Shown here: in pieces, positions 1-8,205 of the stretch
Layout: each line of letters begins with the position of its first letter
Position numbering within the stretch: the first letter of the stretch is position 1
DNA from: a virus
Virus record (IMG/VR): IMGVR_UViG_3300019776_000564
Location: 1-64,000 of that record
Reading direction: 5' to 3' (one strand)
DNA: 64,000 nucleotides
The notes under the pieces: generated by a model
Database searches by the model: none
Told to the model about the DNA's origin: nothing
What the model saw: only the letters and a program-made list of their open reading frames with translations
Program-made: the position numbers and the translations under genes

Positions 1-1
1 C

Positions 2-1006
2 ACTGAGATCACCCTGATTAACAGCGAAGAAGAGGTTGCAGTATGCAATCTTGGCTCTATCGTTCTGCACAAGTTTATCCGTCATGACGGCCGGCTCGAC
101 AGCGAGAAGCTTCAGAAGGTAGTTAATACCGCTGTTCGTATGTTGGACAACGTAATCGACCTGAACTACTACCCAACAGAGACATCCAGACGCAGCAACC
201 TACGTCACCGTCCAATTGGACTGGGTGTAATGGGCTATGCAGAGGCTCTGCTGAAGTGTGGCATCGATTGGGAAACCCAAGATCACTTGCAGTGGGCGGA
301 CGAGACTTTCGAGGAGATTAACTACTACTCGATCAAGGCTTCGATGAACCTTGCCAAAGAGCGTGGTGCCTACGAGACGTTCAAGGGCTCCCTGTGGTCT
401 CAAGGCAAGCTGACCATCGATACCGCTGTGGATCAGCGTATGAACGTGTTCAGCCCTATGGAATGGCAATTGCTGCGTGAGGACGTGATGCAGTACGGTA
501 TGCGTAACAGCAACCTTACCGCCATCGCACCGACTGCAACTATCGCCAACATCGTTGGTACAACTGAATGCACCCAGTTGATCAACGAGCGAGTCCTCGA
601 TAAAGAGAACCTCTCCGGGCGGTTCACTCAGATCAACCCGCTTCACAAGTACGGCAAGCCGGAACTGATCAAGACTGTGTGGGAAGTTGATCAGTTGTGG
701 TCTGTAAAGGCTAACAACCGTCGTCAGAAGTGGATCGACCAAGCTCAGTCTCTGAACCTGTATCGTAAGCAGGGCGTTAAGGGTCGCGAGATCGATACTT
801 GGTACACCGAAGCATGGCTTGGTGGTAGTAAGACCACTTACTACCTCCGTAATCAGGGAGCAGAAGATGGTGCCGGCCGTATCGAAGACAAGGTTGCTCA
901 AGAGTACGTTGCTCCTGAGCCTGAGATCGCTACCACTTACTTTGAGTACGTTGCTCCTGAGCCTGAGATCGCTACCACTTACTTTGAGTGCGAGGCTTGC
1001 CAATGA
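2..1006 (+). CDS. nrdA: Ribonucleoside-diphosphate reductase large subunit, C-terminal part
   Basis: The reading frame is open from base 2, so only the last 334 codons are here and the start lies outside the window. The class I reductase large subunit binds NDPs and allosteric nucleotides and reduces NDP to dNDP with the NrdB radical. Visible signatures are EVAVCNLGSI near the left edge, the RNSNLTAIAPTAT loop, a KTTYY element carrying the paired tyrosines of the radical-transfer path, and a C-terminal CEAC pair expected to re-reduce the active-site disulfide. A 14-residue block just before that pair is duplicated exactly. NrdB follows 1.8 kb downstream on the same strand. Confidence 0.95.
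   Translation, partial: TEITLINSEEEVAVCNLGSIVLHKFIRHDGRLDSEKLQKVVNTAVRMLDNVIDLNYYPTETSRRSNLRHRPIGLGVMGYAEALLKCGIDWETQDHLQWADETFEEINYYSIKASMNLAKERGAYETFKGSLWSQGKLTIDTAVDQRMNVFSPMEWQLLREDVMQYGMRNSNLTAIAPTATIANIVGTTECTQLINERVLDKENLSGRFTQINPLHKYGKPELIKTVWEVDQLWSVKANNRRQKWIDQAQSLNLYRKQGVKGREIDTWYTEAWLGGSKTTYYLRNQGAEDGAGRIEDKVAQEYVAPEPEIATTYFEYVAPEPEIATTYFECEACQ
902..985 (+). repeat. Exact 42-bp tandem duplication inside nrdA
   Basis: Bases 902-943 and 944-985 are identical and in frame. They duplicate 14 residues (EYVAPEPEIATTYF) in the flexible C-terminal tail that carries the redox cysteines. Perfect identity at synonymous positions implies a very recent duplication or an assembly artefact. Confidence 0.95.
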
Positions 1007-1075
1007 TCGACGTTCGTCCTGATATCTAACGGTAAGTAGCGCAGGGAAGCGCTTAACCCGTCAAACCCCTACTTT

Positions 1076-1104
1076 AGAGCGCTAACATTAGCGCTCTAAT
1101 TCTT
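1076..1104 (+). terminator. Hairpin terminator after nrdA
   Basis: AGAGCGCTA at 1076-1084 pairs perfectly with TAGCGCTCT at 1089-1097 across a 4-nt loop and is followed by AATTCTTT. It sits between nrdA and the next gene. The T-run is short, so termination may be partial. Confidence 0.6.
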
Positions 1105-1123
1105 TATAAAGAGTGAAAGCGCA

Positions 1124-2029
1124 GTGACTAACGAATTTAAATCGAAAACCGTCGAAGTTAACCCAGCCGATTTCACCAAAGAGAAGTGCTGGGAAAAGCT
1201 TGAGAATCTTGCAGAGATCTTGAGCGTCCCGGGTCTTCTTCAGGCAGAACTGAAGCTGAGTCCTAAGTTCGGCAAAGCCTTCGACGACAAAAGCAAAGAA
1301 CTTCTTCACCTGATCGTCGATAGCTTCGACATCGCAGAGCGCGGCACCGACGAGTCGGTCGAAAAGATCTCCAAAGCCATCAACGATATTCGGAAGATCA
1401 AGTTTGACCACTTGATCGAAGAGGTTTCTATCGGTGCTCTGGCCCTTCAGAACCTCGATATCAGCGAGGTCATTATCCATATGGAGAAGGCTGAAGAGTC
1501 TGATCTTCCGGCGGGTGATGTTGATCGCGTCAGAAAGTTTGCCGAAAACCTCGACATCGACAATGACTCCATCGCCATTGCGAAGATCCACCCAACCATT
1601 TCAAAGATCATCCGTGCCGGCGTGTTTGCAGCCGGCAGTGAAGCTGCGTTCACTGAAATGCAAATGTCCGCAATGATGGCTATCCCCGAGAGCAGCCGTG
1701 AAAATCCTTCGGTAGTTCTTGCAGGGCAAATCACCGGCGCTCTGACGAAGGCGATCATTTCCAAAGCCATTGAAGAAGATATGGTTCGAGTTACGGCTCG
1801 CTCTATCATCGAAATGGTTATCGGCGCCAAGCAAGCGATCTGCATGGATCTCATTGCACCGTTCCAACTGAGTCCGGAAAACATGATCGATTCGCTTCAC
1901 GCCAGTGTGAAGCGCAGCATCCTTGATAATGGCGAGGAGGTTGAAGAGGTTGAAGAGGACGAGTCTCAGAACATGCCTTCTATCAAAGAAACCTCCCAAG
2001 TTTTCTCTGGCAACGGAACTGTGAACTAA
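1124..2029 (+). CDS. Hypothetical protein, 301 aa, acidic C-terminus
   Basis: I do not recognise a family. The start is GTG at 1124. The protein is mostly helical by composition, with an acidic stretch (EEVEEVEEDES) about 25 residues from the end. It lies between the two reductase subunit genes with two coiled-coil proteins, and its stop is 1 nt before the next start, so the three genes are probably cotranscribed with nrdB. A role in nucleotide metabolism is only an inference from position. Confidence 0.8.
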   Translation: MTNEFKSKTVEVNPADFTKEKCWEKLENLAEILSVPGLLQAELKLSPKFGKAFDDKSKELLHLIVDSFDIAERGTDESVEKISKAINDIRKIKFDHLIEEVSIGALALQNLDISEVIIHMEKAEESDLPAGDVDRVRKFAENLDIDNDSIAIAKIHPTISKIIRAGVFAAGSEAAFTEMQMSAMMAIPESSRENPSVVLAGQITGALTKAIISKAIEEDMVRVTARSIIEMVIGAKQAICMDLIAPFQLSPENMIDSLHASVKRSILDNGEEVEEVEEDESQNMPSIKETSQVFSGNGTVN

Positions 2030-2030
2030 G

Positions 2031-2396
2031 ATGAATGCCAAGCAGCGCAAAATCGCAGCCAGAATGCGTGAACGTGCGCTGCTTGACTCGGATGAGAAGC
2101 TTCGGAAGATAGAGGCTTCTCTTCGCGAGTTGGCAGCGGAACGTCAAGAGTTCGAGGAGAATTGCCGTTCGGTAAAGGAAACTCTCGCCGATCAAATCAA
2201 CAAGCACAACAAAGAGGTAACTGAGTTCCGCGAAGAGCGAGCAAACGCTATGAAAACTTGGCTAGAAGAAACTGGCCGACTGGAGAACGTTAACATCGTT
2301 CGTGAGGCTCTTCTTCAACTAGAGTTGGATGTAGACCCAGCGGAAATTGCTCTGGGTATCCGAAAGCAGCTTGGACTGATAATCCCGGAGTGGTGA
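2031..2396 (+). CDS. Hypothetical coiled-coil protein, 121 aa
   Basis: The start codon lies 1 nt after the upstream stop. Residues about 20-85 are almost all charged or helix-forming with heptad-like spacing (EKLRKIEASLRELAAERQEFEE), so a long coiled coil is likely. The C-terminal 35 residues (LLQLELDVDPAEIALGIRKQ) look like a small helical end piece. The next gene has the same plan (coiled coil, then LMLELEADKDEILKMAIEK), which suggests the two are diverged paralogues. Function unknown. Confidence 0.8.
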   Translation: MNAKQRKIAARMRERALLDSDEKLRKIEASLRELAAERQEFEENCRSVKETLADQINKHNKEVTEFREERANAMKTWLEETGRLENVNIVREALLQLELDVDPAEIALGIRKQLGLIIPEW

Positions 2397-2397
2397 T

Positions 2398-2721
2398 GTG
2401 AATAGCATTTTAGAGGATGAGGTTCTTCAAGAGACAAAACGACTTAAAGCCCTCAATAAAGATCTCGTTAATTGGTCGCAAGAGATCGAAAAGAAAGAGG
2501 TCGAGCTTTACGAGCTTCGTGACTCTCTTGAGTGCCGAGAGTTCACGGTTGATGATCGAATTGAAAAGCTCAAGAAGGCTGAGACTCAAATGAGGGCGAT
2601 TAACAAGCCTGTCATCGACCTGATCAACGAGGTTATCCTTATGCTTGAGCTTGAAGCAGACAAGGATGAAATCCTCAAAATGGCAATCGAAAAGCGAAAA
2701 GCGTTCGACATAAATTGGTAA
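2398..2721 (+). CDS. Hypothetical coiled-coil protein, 107 aa, paralogue of preceding gene
   Basis: GTG start, 1 nt after the preceding stop, with GGAGTGG just upstream as a ribosome-binding site. Residues 1-65 form a charged coiled coil and residues 70-105 resemble the tail of the preceding protein. Function unknown. Forty nucleotides separate it from nrdB. Confidence 0.75.
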   Translation: MNSILEDEVLQETKRLKALNKDLVNWSQEIEKKEVELYELRDSLECREFTVDDRIEKLKKAETQMRAINKPVIDLINEVILMLELEADKDEILKMAIEKRKAFDINW

Positions 2722-2761
2722 ACTCGGGCGCTAACGTCTAATCCAGTAAGAGAAATATCAA

Positions 2762-3814
2762 ATGACCAAAATCATCAAAACGCCTGGCGATTTCGATTTC
2801 GACAAAGGCATCACCGCTCAAGAGCGTGCGCTGAAGGTCATCAACTCTCGCCGTGTAATTCTCGGCCCAAATGATGATCTGATGTCCCCATCGCCAAAGA
2901 AATACGATATGCCGATGCGTATTCTGGATAAGGCTCTGCGTGACGACTGGAAGCACTGGCACGTTTCGCTGGTAGACGACCTGCGAGACTTCCGTACTCT
3001 CGATTCAAAGGTTCGTCGCTCTGTTCAGATGAACCTGGGTTTCCTGTCGAACCTCGATGGCATCCAGTTGAGCACGCTGGCAAACAACATTCAGGCTCAC
3101 ATCACAGCGCCGGAATATCGAATGGCTCTGACTCGTCAAGCCTACGAGGAGTTGGTTCACGTTCTGACCTACGACCACATGATCACGTCGTTGGAGATGG
3201 ACCCAATCGAAACCTACAATCTATTCATGACTGACGAGATTCTCGAAGCCAAGAACAGACACATCCTCAAGATGGCAAACCTGTTGGGTGACGACTTCAC
3301 TGGCGAGAACTTTGTTCGCGCTATCGTTGCCAACCAAGCTTTGGAAGGCATCTACTTCCAAATGGGCTTCAAGCGCTTCTACATCCTGCATAAACGCGGT
3401 CTGATGGCCGGCTGTGCGCAGGATATCCGCTACATCCAGCGTGACGAAGGTTCTCACCTGCAAATCTTCAACAGCATGTGGCGAGACGTTCGTAAGGAAA
3501 ACCCAGAACTGTTCACCCCGGCCGTCATGAAAGATTGCAGCGAGATCCTGCGCGTGGCTGGTGAAATGGAGATGGTCTGGAACCGCCATGTGAATCAGGG
3601 TGGTCAGTTGGGTATCACTGACGAGATCAGTGATGGCAGCATCATGTTCGGCACCAACGGCGTTGCGCGAGCAGTGGGCATCGAAGAGCCTTTCCCGCAA
3701 GTCAAGAAAGACCCTCTCGCGTGGACAGACGCCTATCTCAAAGAGCATGGCGTGGAGTCGAACTTTTTTGAAACCAAAGTCCTTGACTATGAAGACAAGG
3801 GTTTGGAGTGGTAA
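2762..3814 (+). CDS. nrdB: Ribonucleoside-diphosphate reductase small subunit (radical-bearing)
   Basis: The 350-aa product has the usual length for NrdB, which holds the di-iron centre and tyrosyl radical needed by NrdA. Visible metal ligands are E130xxH133 (EELVH), E195 and E229xxH232 (DEGSH). Tyr137 lies four residues after the first histidine, where the radical tyrosine of E. coli NrdB (Tyr122) sits relative to H118. The family assignment is therefore firm. The gene follows two coiled-coil genes and ends in a strong terminator at 3834. Confidence 0.95.
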   Translation: MTKIIKTPGDFDFDKGITAQERALKVINSRRVILGPNDDLMSPSPKKYDMPMRILDKALRDDWKHWHVSLVDDLRDFRTLDSKVRRSVQMNLGFLSNLDGIQLSTLANNIQAHITAPEYRMALTRQAYEELVHVLTYDHMITSLEMDPIETYNLFMTDEILEAKNRHILKMANLLGDDFTGENFVRAIVANQALEGIYFQMGFKRFYILHKRGLMAGCAQDIRYIQRDEGSHLQIFNSMWRDVRKENPELFTPAVMKDCSEILRVAGEMEMVWNRHVNQGGQLGITDEISDGSIMFGTNGVARAVGIEEPFPQVKKDPLAWTDAYLKEHGVESNFFETKVLDYEDKGLEW

Positions 3815-3833
3815 CGCCAAGTAGCTGAACAAG

Positions 3834-3860
3834 ACCCGGCTTAATCGCCGGGTTTCTTTT
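3834..3860 (+). terminator. Rho-independent terminator after nrdB
   Basis: ACCCGGC (3834-3840) pairs with GCCGGGT (3847-3853) around TTAATC, followed by TTCTTTT. Confidence 0.85.
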
Positions 3861-3992
3861 GGCTAAATTTCAGTAAATCGCGGCAAAAATTTAGGACGGA
3901 TAGAATTTTAACCTTACACATAAGCCGACAACTGCCTTGTTCTACGTGACAGAATCATCTTGAGCTAAAAACGTATAGCGAGGTGATTAAGG

Positions 3993-4331
3993 ATGCGCTT
4001 TGTGAGAGCTTTAAAGACGTTATCCGCTGTTATGCTGATCTCTAGCGCTGCAATGCTCGCAAGCGTCTCAGAGAGCGTTACAGCGTCTTCCCAATGCGAT
4101 CATGAGCATCATCATGATCATGATCACGACGACGATAGCGATACCGACTACAAGCACCCGCATATTCACGCAAAGCCGGATCGATACGTCAGACCCTATT
4201 CAAGCAGTCAAGGCATAAGAGGCGACTTTGACCCCTATAATGTCTTCCGCAGCGAAGACCAAGAATCAGATTACGACCGCGATCATGGTCGTAATATGTA
4301 CGACGAATATCCCGATGAACCAGAAGAGTGA
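3993..4331 (+). CDS. Secreted His/Asp-rich protein, candidate metal binder
   Basis: The 112-aa protein begins with a typical Sec signal (positively charged MRFVRALK, then a hydrophobic stretch to about residue 25, A-x-A-like site near 32). The mature part opens with a dense His/Asp tract, about residues 35-50 (HEHHHDHDHDDD), followed by an Asp/Tyr/Arg-rich tail. His/Asp tracts commonly bind Zn, Ni or Cu, so a periplasmic metal-binding role is inferred. It is oddly placed between nrdB and thyA with its own upstream gap of about 130 nt. No family recognised. Confidence 0.75.
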   Translation: MRFVRALKTLSAVMLISSAAMLASVSESVTASSQCDHEHHHDHDHDDDSDTDYKHPHIHAKPDRYVRPYSSSQGIRGDFDPYNVFRSEDQESDYDRDHGRNMYDEYPDEPEE

Positions 4332-4339
4332 AATGAAAC

Positions 4340-5302
4340 ATGGCTAATACGCACGACTCTACCTATCTTCGACAGGTAAAAGGTCTGCTTGAGTACGGTC
4401 GAAAAAGCAGTGATCGAACTGGCACTGGCACAATCAAAGCTGCCGGCCTGTCCATGCGATTTCATATGGACAACGGCTTCCCTCTGCTGACCAGCAAATT
4501 CACCAGTATGCGGTTCATCGAACTGGAACTTCGCATGTTCCTGAACGGTATCACGGACAACAAGTTCCTGGCTGATGAAGGTGTCAATATCTGGACGCCG
4601 TTCGCCAACGAAAACGGCGATTTGGGGCCTATCTACGGTTCTATTTGGCGCGGCATCGATAGCGACGAGCAGCCTGTGGATCAGATCACCGAGCTAATGA
4701 AAGGCTTGCGTGAGAACCCAATGAGCCGCCGGCATATCGTTACTGGCTGGATTCCCAAGCTTCTGCCTGTCGAAGGTCGAAGCCACGCTGAAAACGTCAA
4801 TAACGGTCTGCAAGCGCTCCCACCGTGTCACACCATGTGGCAAGTTCACTGCTGTGAGTTGACGGTAGAAGAGCGTGAAGAGCTGGCTCAGAAGTCGCAC
4901 AAAACCTACCCGGTTCTTGAAAGCGATGAGCAGCGCAATTGCGTATTCGATAACCTGAATATCCCACGTTACGGCGTCAGCTTGCAGCTCTATCAGCGTT
5001 CGGCCGACATGTTCCTGGGTGTGCCGTTCAACATCGCTTCTTATAGCCTGCTGCTGCATTACATCGCGCACAGTCTGAATATGAAGCCTATGGAGTTCAT
5101 CTGGAACGGTGGTGACTGCCATATCTACAACAACCACATCGAGCAGATGAATCTGCAAATCTCCCGAGAGGAAGAAGCGCCGGCCTCTCCGACCATTCGC
5201 TTCGCGTGTGCTCCTAAAAATATCTGGGACTATACGGCTGATGATTTCGAGATCGTCGGCTATAAGCACATGGGCAAAATTCAAGGAGACATGGCTGTAT
5301 GA
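4340..5302 (+). CDS. thyA: Thymidylate synthase, folate-dependent (ThyA type)
   Basis: Converts dUMP to dTMP using methylene-tetrahydrofolate. The 320-aa sequence has the N-terminal RTGTGT loop that binds phosphate, catalytic Cys163 in LPPCH, and the QRSADMFLGVPFNIASY block. N231 in VPFN is the residue that marks dUMP rather than dCMP specificity in the ThyA / dCMP-hydroxymethylase superfamily. A lineage-specific insert of about 30 residues follows the PCH motif (about 175-205). The DHFR-like gene starts inside its last codons (ATGATG), so the two are translationally coupled. Confidence 0.95.
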   Translation: MANTHDSTYLRQVKGLLEYGRKSSDRTGTGTIKAAGLSMRFHMDNGFPLLTSKFTSMRFIELELRMFLNGITDNKFLADEGVNIWTPFANENGDLGPIYGSIWRGIDSDEQPVDQITELMKGLRENPMSRRHIVTGWIPKLLPVEGRSHAENVNNGLQALPPCHTMWQVHCCELTVEEREELAQKSHKTYPVLESDEQRNCVFDNLNIPRYGVSLQLYQRSADMFLGVPFNIASYSLLLHYIAHSLNMKPMEFIWNGGDCHIYNNHIEQMNLQISREEEAPASPTIRFACAPKNIWDYTADDFEIVGYKHMGKIQGDMAV

Positions 5303-6144
5303 TGCTCAAGCAAATTTCGCTGTCTATGACAGATAGCGGCGCGATAGGTGTTGGTGACAATCTCCTGTTCTTGTCGAAGGCTGATCTTTTAAGATTCTCC
5401 AAGTTCACTGCCGGCACTGTGATGATTGCTGGGTTTAATACCGCTCAGCAGATGATCTCCGGCGGCGCGAGAATCACTAAAAGCCGACCACTTGTGGTTA
5501 TCACTGAAAGTCGCCATATTTCCTTTCGCCTAAACAGCGAAGAGGGCTATGTCTACTACGCGTCCAGCCTGAAAGAGGCTATCAGTCTCTCTTCGGTGCT
5601 CTGCGAAGAGTATGGTCTTAACGGATATACGATTGTAGGCGGCGTGACCGTGTACAACGATTATCTTGAAATGGTCGACTTGGGCAAAGAAAGGCCGAAT
5701 AGCGCCTATATCTTCAAGCATGAGCTTGATCCATCTAAGCCTGTTCATCCTGAAACGCGCAGCATCAAGCTGGACTTTAAGCGGGTTCTTAAGTTGCTTG
5801 AAGCGCGCATGGTTGACCCGGCGATCAGTTCGATAAAGGCTGACATTCACGGCGGCACTTACAGCGCTCAAACCCGAAGCAAAGGTGGCGAGATCATCAC
5901 CATCTATGACCAAGACTGTATTGACCCAACCTGCGCTCGCAAGATTGGCAATCAGCTTCGCATCAAGTCGGACGCTTCGACGGCGACCATTCGCACTCGC
6001 TCCATCGCCGGCTGGCACGTAAGACGAGATATTCAGTCTGTGGATATCTGGCTCGAAAGCGGTGAAAGCGTTACCTTACGCACAAGCAGTAAGTCCGGGT
6101 TGAACTCCCTGATTTTTGAATTGAACATGACTGCGTTCGACTAA
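5299..6144 (+). CDS. Dihydrofolate reductase-like protein with C-terminal extension
   Basis: Residues 5-130 follow the DHFR pattern: SMTDSGAIGVGDNLLF at the N-terminus, ADLLRFSKFTAGTVMIAGFNT in place of the helix and 'xxMGRxTWxS' strand, and TIVGGVTVYNDYL matching the GG-x-x-[VI]-Y nucleotide-binding loop. DHFR regenerates tetrahydrofolate used up by thymidylate synthase, whose gene overlaps the start codon. The residual similarity is weak in places, so activity is not certain. Residues about 150-281 are an extra domain that I do not recognise. Confidence 0.7.
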   Translation: MMLKQISLSMTDSGAIGVGDNLLFLSKADLLRFSKFTAGTVMIAGFNTAQQMISGGARITKSRPLVVITESRHISFRLNSEEGYVYYASSLKEAISLSSVLCEEYGLNGYTIVGGVTVYNDYLEMVDLGKERPNSAYIFKHELDPSKPVHPETRSIKLDFKRVLKLLEARMVDPAISSIKADIHGGTYSAQTRSKGGEIITIYDQDCIDPTCARKIGNQLRIKSDASTATIRTRSIAGWHVRRDIQSVDIWLESGESVTLRTSSKSGLNSLIFELNMTAFD

Positions 6145-6152
6145 ATCAACTA

Positions 6153-6177
6153 AAGGCTCAGCGTGTTGCTGAGCCTT
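6153..6177 (+). terminator. Strong hairpin between DHFR-like and Nudix genes
   Basis: AAGGCTCAGC pairs perfectly with GCTGAGCCTT around GTGTT. There is no T-run (TCCA follows), so it may act as a processing or attenuation hairpin rather than a full terminator. The next ribosome-binding site (AAAGGA) begins just after it. Confidence 0.55.
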
Positions 6178-6194
6178 CCACCAAAGGAAATACC

Positions 6195-6842
6195 ATGCCT
6201 CATCCTCAGTTTATCCTCGCCGTAGAAAACGAAACTCTGATCAAAGCAGGTCTCACCGGAGTTGAGCAGGAGCTTCACGTTCTACAGGTTCAGGATTTCC
6301 TACCTCATATCCAAGGTGGCATCGTTATTGGACAGCGCGAAGCGCTTGAGGTTGACGAGTCCAAGCGTCAGATCCTCCCGTACATCACTCTGACCAAGAA
6401 GATCGACGGCGTGCAGAAGTTCTTCGCATACCGTCGCGGTAAAGGCGTTGGTGAAAGTCGTCTGAGCGGCAACGTCAGCATCGGTGTAGGCGGTCATATC
6501 GATCTCGCCGACGTTGTTCATACCGGCAGCGTTATCGATACCATGAGCACTGTCATCACCGCAGTGACCCGTGAACTTGGAGAGGAGATCGAGTTCACTG
6601 GCGACGGTGATGTTGGATTCAACAGCATCGGTGCAATCGTAGAAAACACCAACGCTGTTGGTCGAGTTCACATGGCTCTGTCCATTCTCGGTATTGTTTC
6701 AGAGGACACAGAGGTCAAGTGCGCAGAAGAAGAGTTGGAAACGCTTGGCTGGTTTACCGCAAAAGAGCTTCTGAACTCCGGGTTGCCTCTCGAAAACTGG
6801 ACAAAGATTCTCTGCAACTTCCTCGCGGAGAATGAAGAGTGA
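6195..6842 (+). CDS. Nudix-domain hydrolase-like protein
   Basis: 215 aa. The Nudix core is seen as GGHID at about 99-103 and RELGEE at 126-131, with a longer spacer between the two than the canonical GX5EX7REUXEEXGU box. The Arg-Glu and Glu-Glu metal-binding pairs are kept. Nudix enzymes hydrolyse nucleoside diphosphate-X compounds. The neighbours (thyA, DHFR-like, nucleotide kinase) suggest a nucleotide-pool substrate, but this cannot be read from sequence. Overlaps the next gene by 4 nt (GTGA). Confidence 0.75.
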   Translation: MPHPQFILAVENETLIKAGLTGVEQELHVLQVQDFLPHIQGGIVIGQREALEVDESKRQILPYITLTKKIDGVQKFFAYRRGKGVGESRLSGNVSIGVGGHIDLADVVHTGSVIDTMSTVITAVTRELGEEIEFTGDGDVGFNSIGAIVENTNAVGRVHMALSILGIVSEDTEVKCAEEELETLGWFTAKELLNSGLPLENWTKILCNFLAENEE

Positions 6843-7429
6843 GCAAACTCATTGGCGTTGTAGGTGTAATGGGAACGGGTAAAACCACTCTCTGCGCTGA
6901 GAGCGGCTATGAGTTCATCAAGACCGACGTGTCCGGGATATATAAGCGAAACAACCTTGATCCTAAGGTGTTTATGGATTTCGATACTCGTCTGCGGATT
7001 CAGGAAGAGATTCTTGAGTACCACAGCGATATCTGGATGAAGGCTAAAAATGACTCGATGACGGTCATGATCACTGACAGAACGCCGCTTTGTTTCATGG
7101 CGTTCACCCTTGCAGAGATTAGCGGTTATGGATCGCTAACAGAAAAGCAGGATCAGGATCTAAAGAGCTACATTCATCGGTGCTGGTTGGCTATGAAGCT
7201 TTTCGACGGCATCGTGTATCTCAGTCAGTCATTCACGCCTCCTGTAGACCTCTCTGGGAAGGTTCGAGCCTCTATGTCATATGGTTATCGAGAACACTAC
7301 GATAACCTTCTGAAGGGGCTTATGAGCGACATGGATGCTTATCTGGCTAAGTGCGACACATCCGATAAGATTGCAAGGCTTTCGCGCCTTCATCGGTTTG
7401 TTCGCTATGTGAACTGGGTATCGACTTAA
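6839..7429 (+). CDS. P-loop nucleotide/nucleoside kinase-like protein
   Basis: 196 aa, GTG start overlapping the upstream TGA. A Walker A motif (GVMGTGKT, residues 9-16) is at the very N-terminus, as in deoxynucleotide kinases. ITDRTPLCF near residue 80 resembles the DR-containing substrate lid of thymidylate and dNMP kinase families. Located at the end of the dNTP-supply cluster, so a dNMP or nucleoside kinase is the best guess. A generic AAA NTPase cannot be excluded. Confidence 0.65.
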   Translation: MSKLIGVVGVMGTGKTTLCAESGYEFIKTDVSGIYKRNNLDPKVFMDFDTRLRIQEEILEYHSDIWMKAKNDSMTVMITDRTPLCFMAFTLAEISGYGSLTEKQDQDLKSYIHRCWLAMKLFDGIVYLSQSFTPPVDLSGKVRASMSYGYREHYDNLLKGLMSDMDAYLAKCDTSDKIARLSRLHRFVRYVNWVST

Positions 7430-7459
7430 CGCCCATGTAAGCCCTCAGTAGAAAAGTTA

Positions 7460-7492
7460 GACTGTCAGCTATCAAAGTGACAGTCTTTTTTA
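7460..7492 (+). terminator. Rho-independent terminator closing the nucleotide-metabolism cluster
   Basis: GACTGTCA (7460-7467) pairs with TGACAGTC (7478-7485), followed by six T's. The next ribosome-binding site (AAGGAG) starts just beyond. Confidence 0.85.
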
Positions 7493-7509
7493 TTGAAGGA
7501 GAACAAGCA

Positions 7510-8205
7510 ATGCCAGCAGCTAAACCAGCAGTAAAGAAAACTCCGCTGACAACCAAGCAAAAAGAAATCATCACCAACTCTGTGTGCATGGCCCTGTCCA
7601 AGCAGGTTCACGCGGAGACCTGGGAAAATGTCTGCAATGCCTTCGATCGTGGCTTCAAAACGTTCTTTGACGAGATCTACAAGACGCCGGATCAGAAGGC
7701 TGCAATCGAAGTTCTTGTCAGGGATAGCCTTGTAGAAATTATCCCGAGCGTAGAAATCAGGGACTATGTGAATTTCCACATCGTCACCATTGACGCCGGC
7801 ATTGAAGAGTTCAGCGTCGAGACGGGCATCGGCTGCGGCAAGAACTACAGCAAAGGCAAGACGATCATCAGCGGGCGATCAATGGTAGGTATGAAGGGTA
7901 AGTGGCCCAACTTCATCTCCGAAAAGATCAAGTACGCAGGCGATGAGTACGAACCGCTTCGTAAAGCGATGCTTGAGGATGTGACCAAGCAGCTTCTGCC
8001 TTATAAGAAGTATGCCCATGTTGCTCGCGTAACCAGAGCTACTGTTCACGGCTCTAAGTACGTTGAGGATCTCAAAGCCGACATGCCGGAGATCGCTGAT
8101 CTCATCAATGAAGTAACCAAAGTACCTCCACCTGTGCCGACAGTTATCAGCCCTGCAATCAGCGCCTCTCTGTCCTCCCTGTCGCCTATTCGAGTTTGCG
8201 AATGA
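7510..8205 (+). CDS. Hypothetical protein, 231 aa
   Basis: I chose ATG 7510 because AAGGAG lies 9 nt upstream; an in-frame GTG at 7477 falls inside the terminator hairpin. The N-terminus is Lys/Ala/Pro-rich (PAAKPAVKKT) and the C-terminal 35 residues are Pro/Ser-rich, framing a central folded part with a Gly-rich stretch (ETGIGCGKNYSKGKTIISG). No family recognised. Overlaps the next gene by 4 nt. Confidence 0.75.
   Translation: MPAAKPAVKKTPLTTKQKEIITNSVCMALSKQVHAETWENVCNAFDRGFKTFFDEIYKTPDQKAAIEVLVRDSLVEIIPSVEIRDYVNFHIVTIDAGIEEFSVETGIGCGKNYSKGKTIISGRSMVGMKGKWPNFISEKIKYAGDEYEPLRKAMLEDVTKQLLPYKKYAHVARVTRATVHGSKYVEDLKADMPEIADLINEVTKVPPPVPTVISPAISASLSSLSPIRVCE

Noticed and set aside
200-1003. Long leftward open frame opposite nrdA
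   Set aside because: It is the antisense of a strongly conserved gene, has no ribosome-binding site and its length follows from nrdA codon use.
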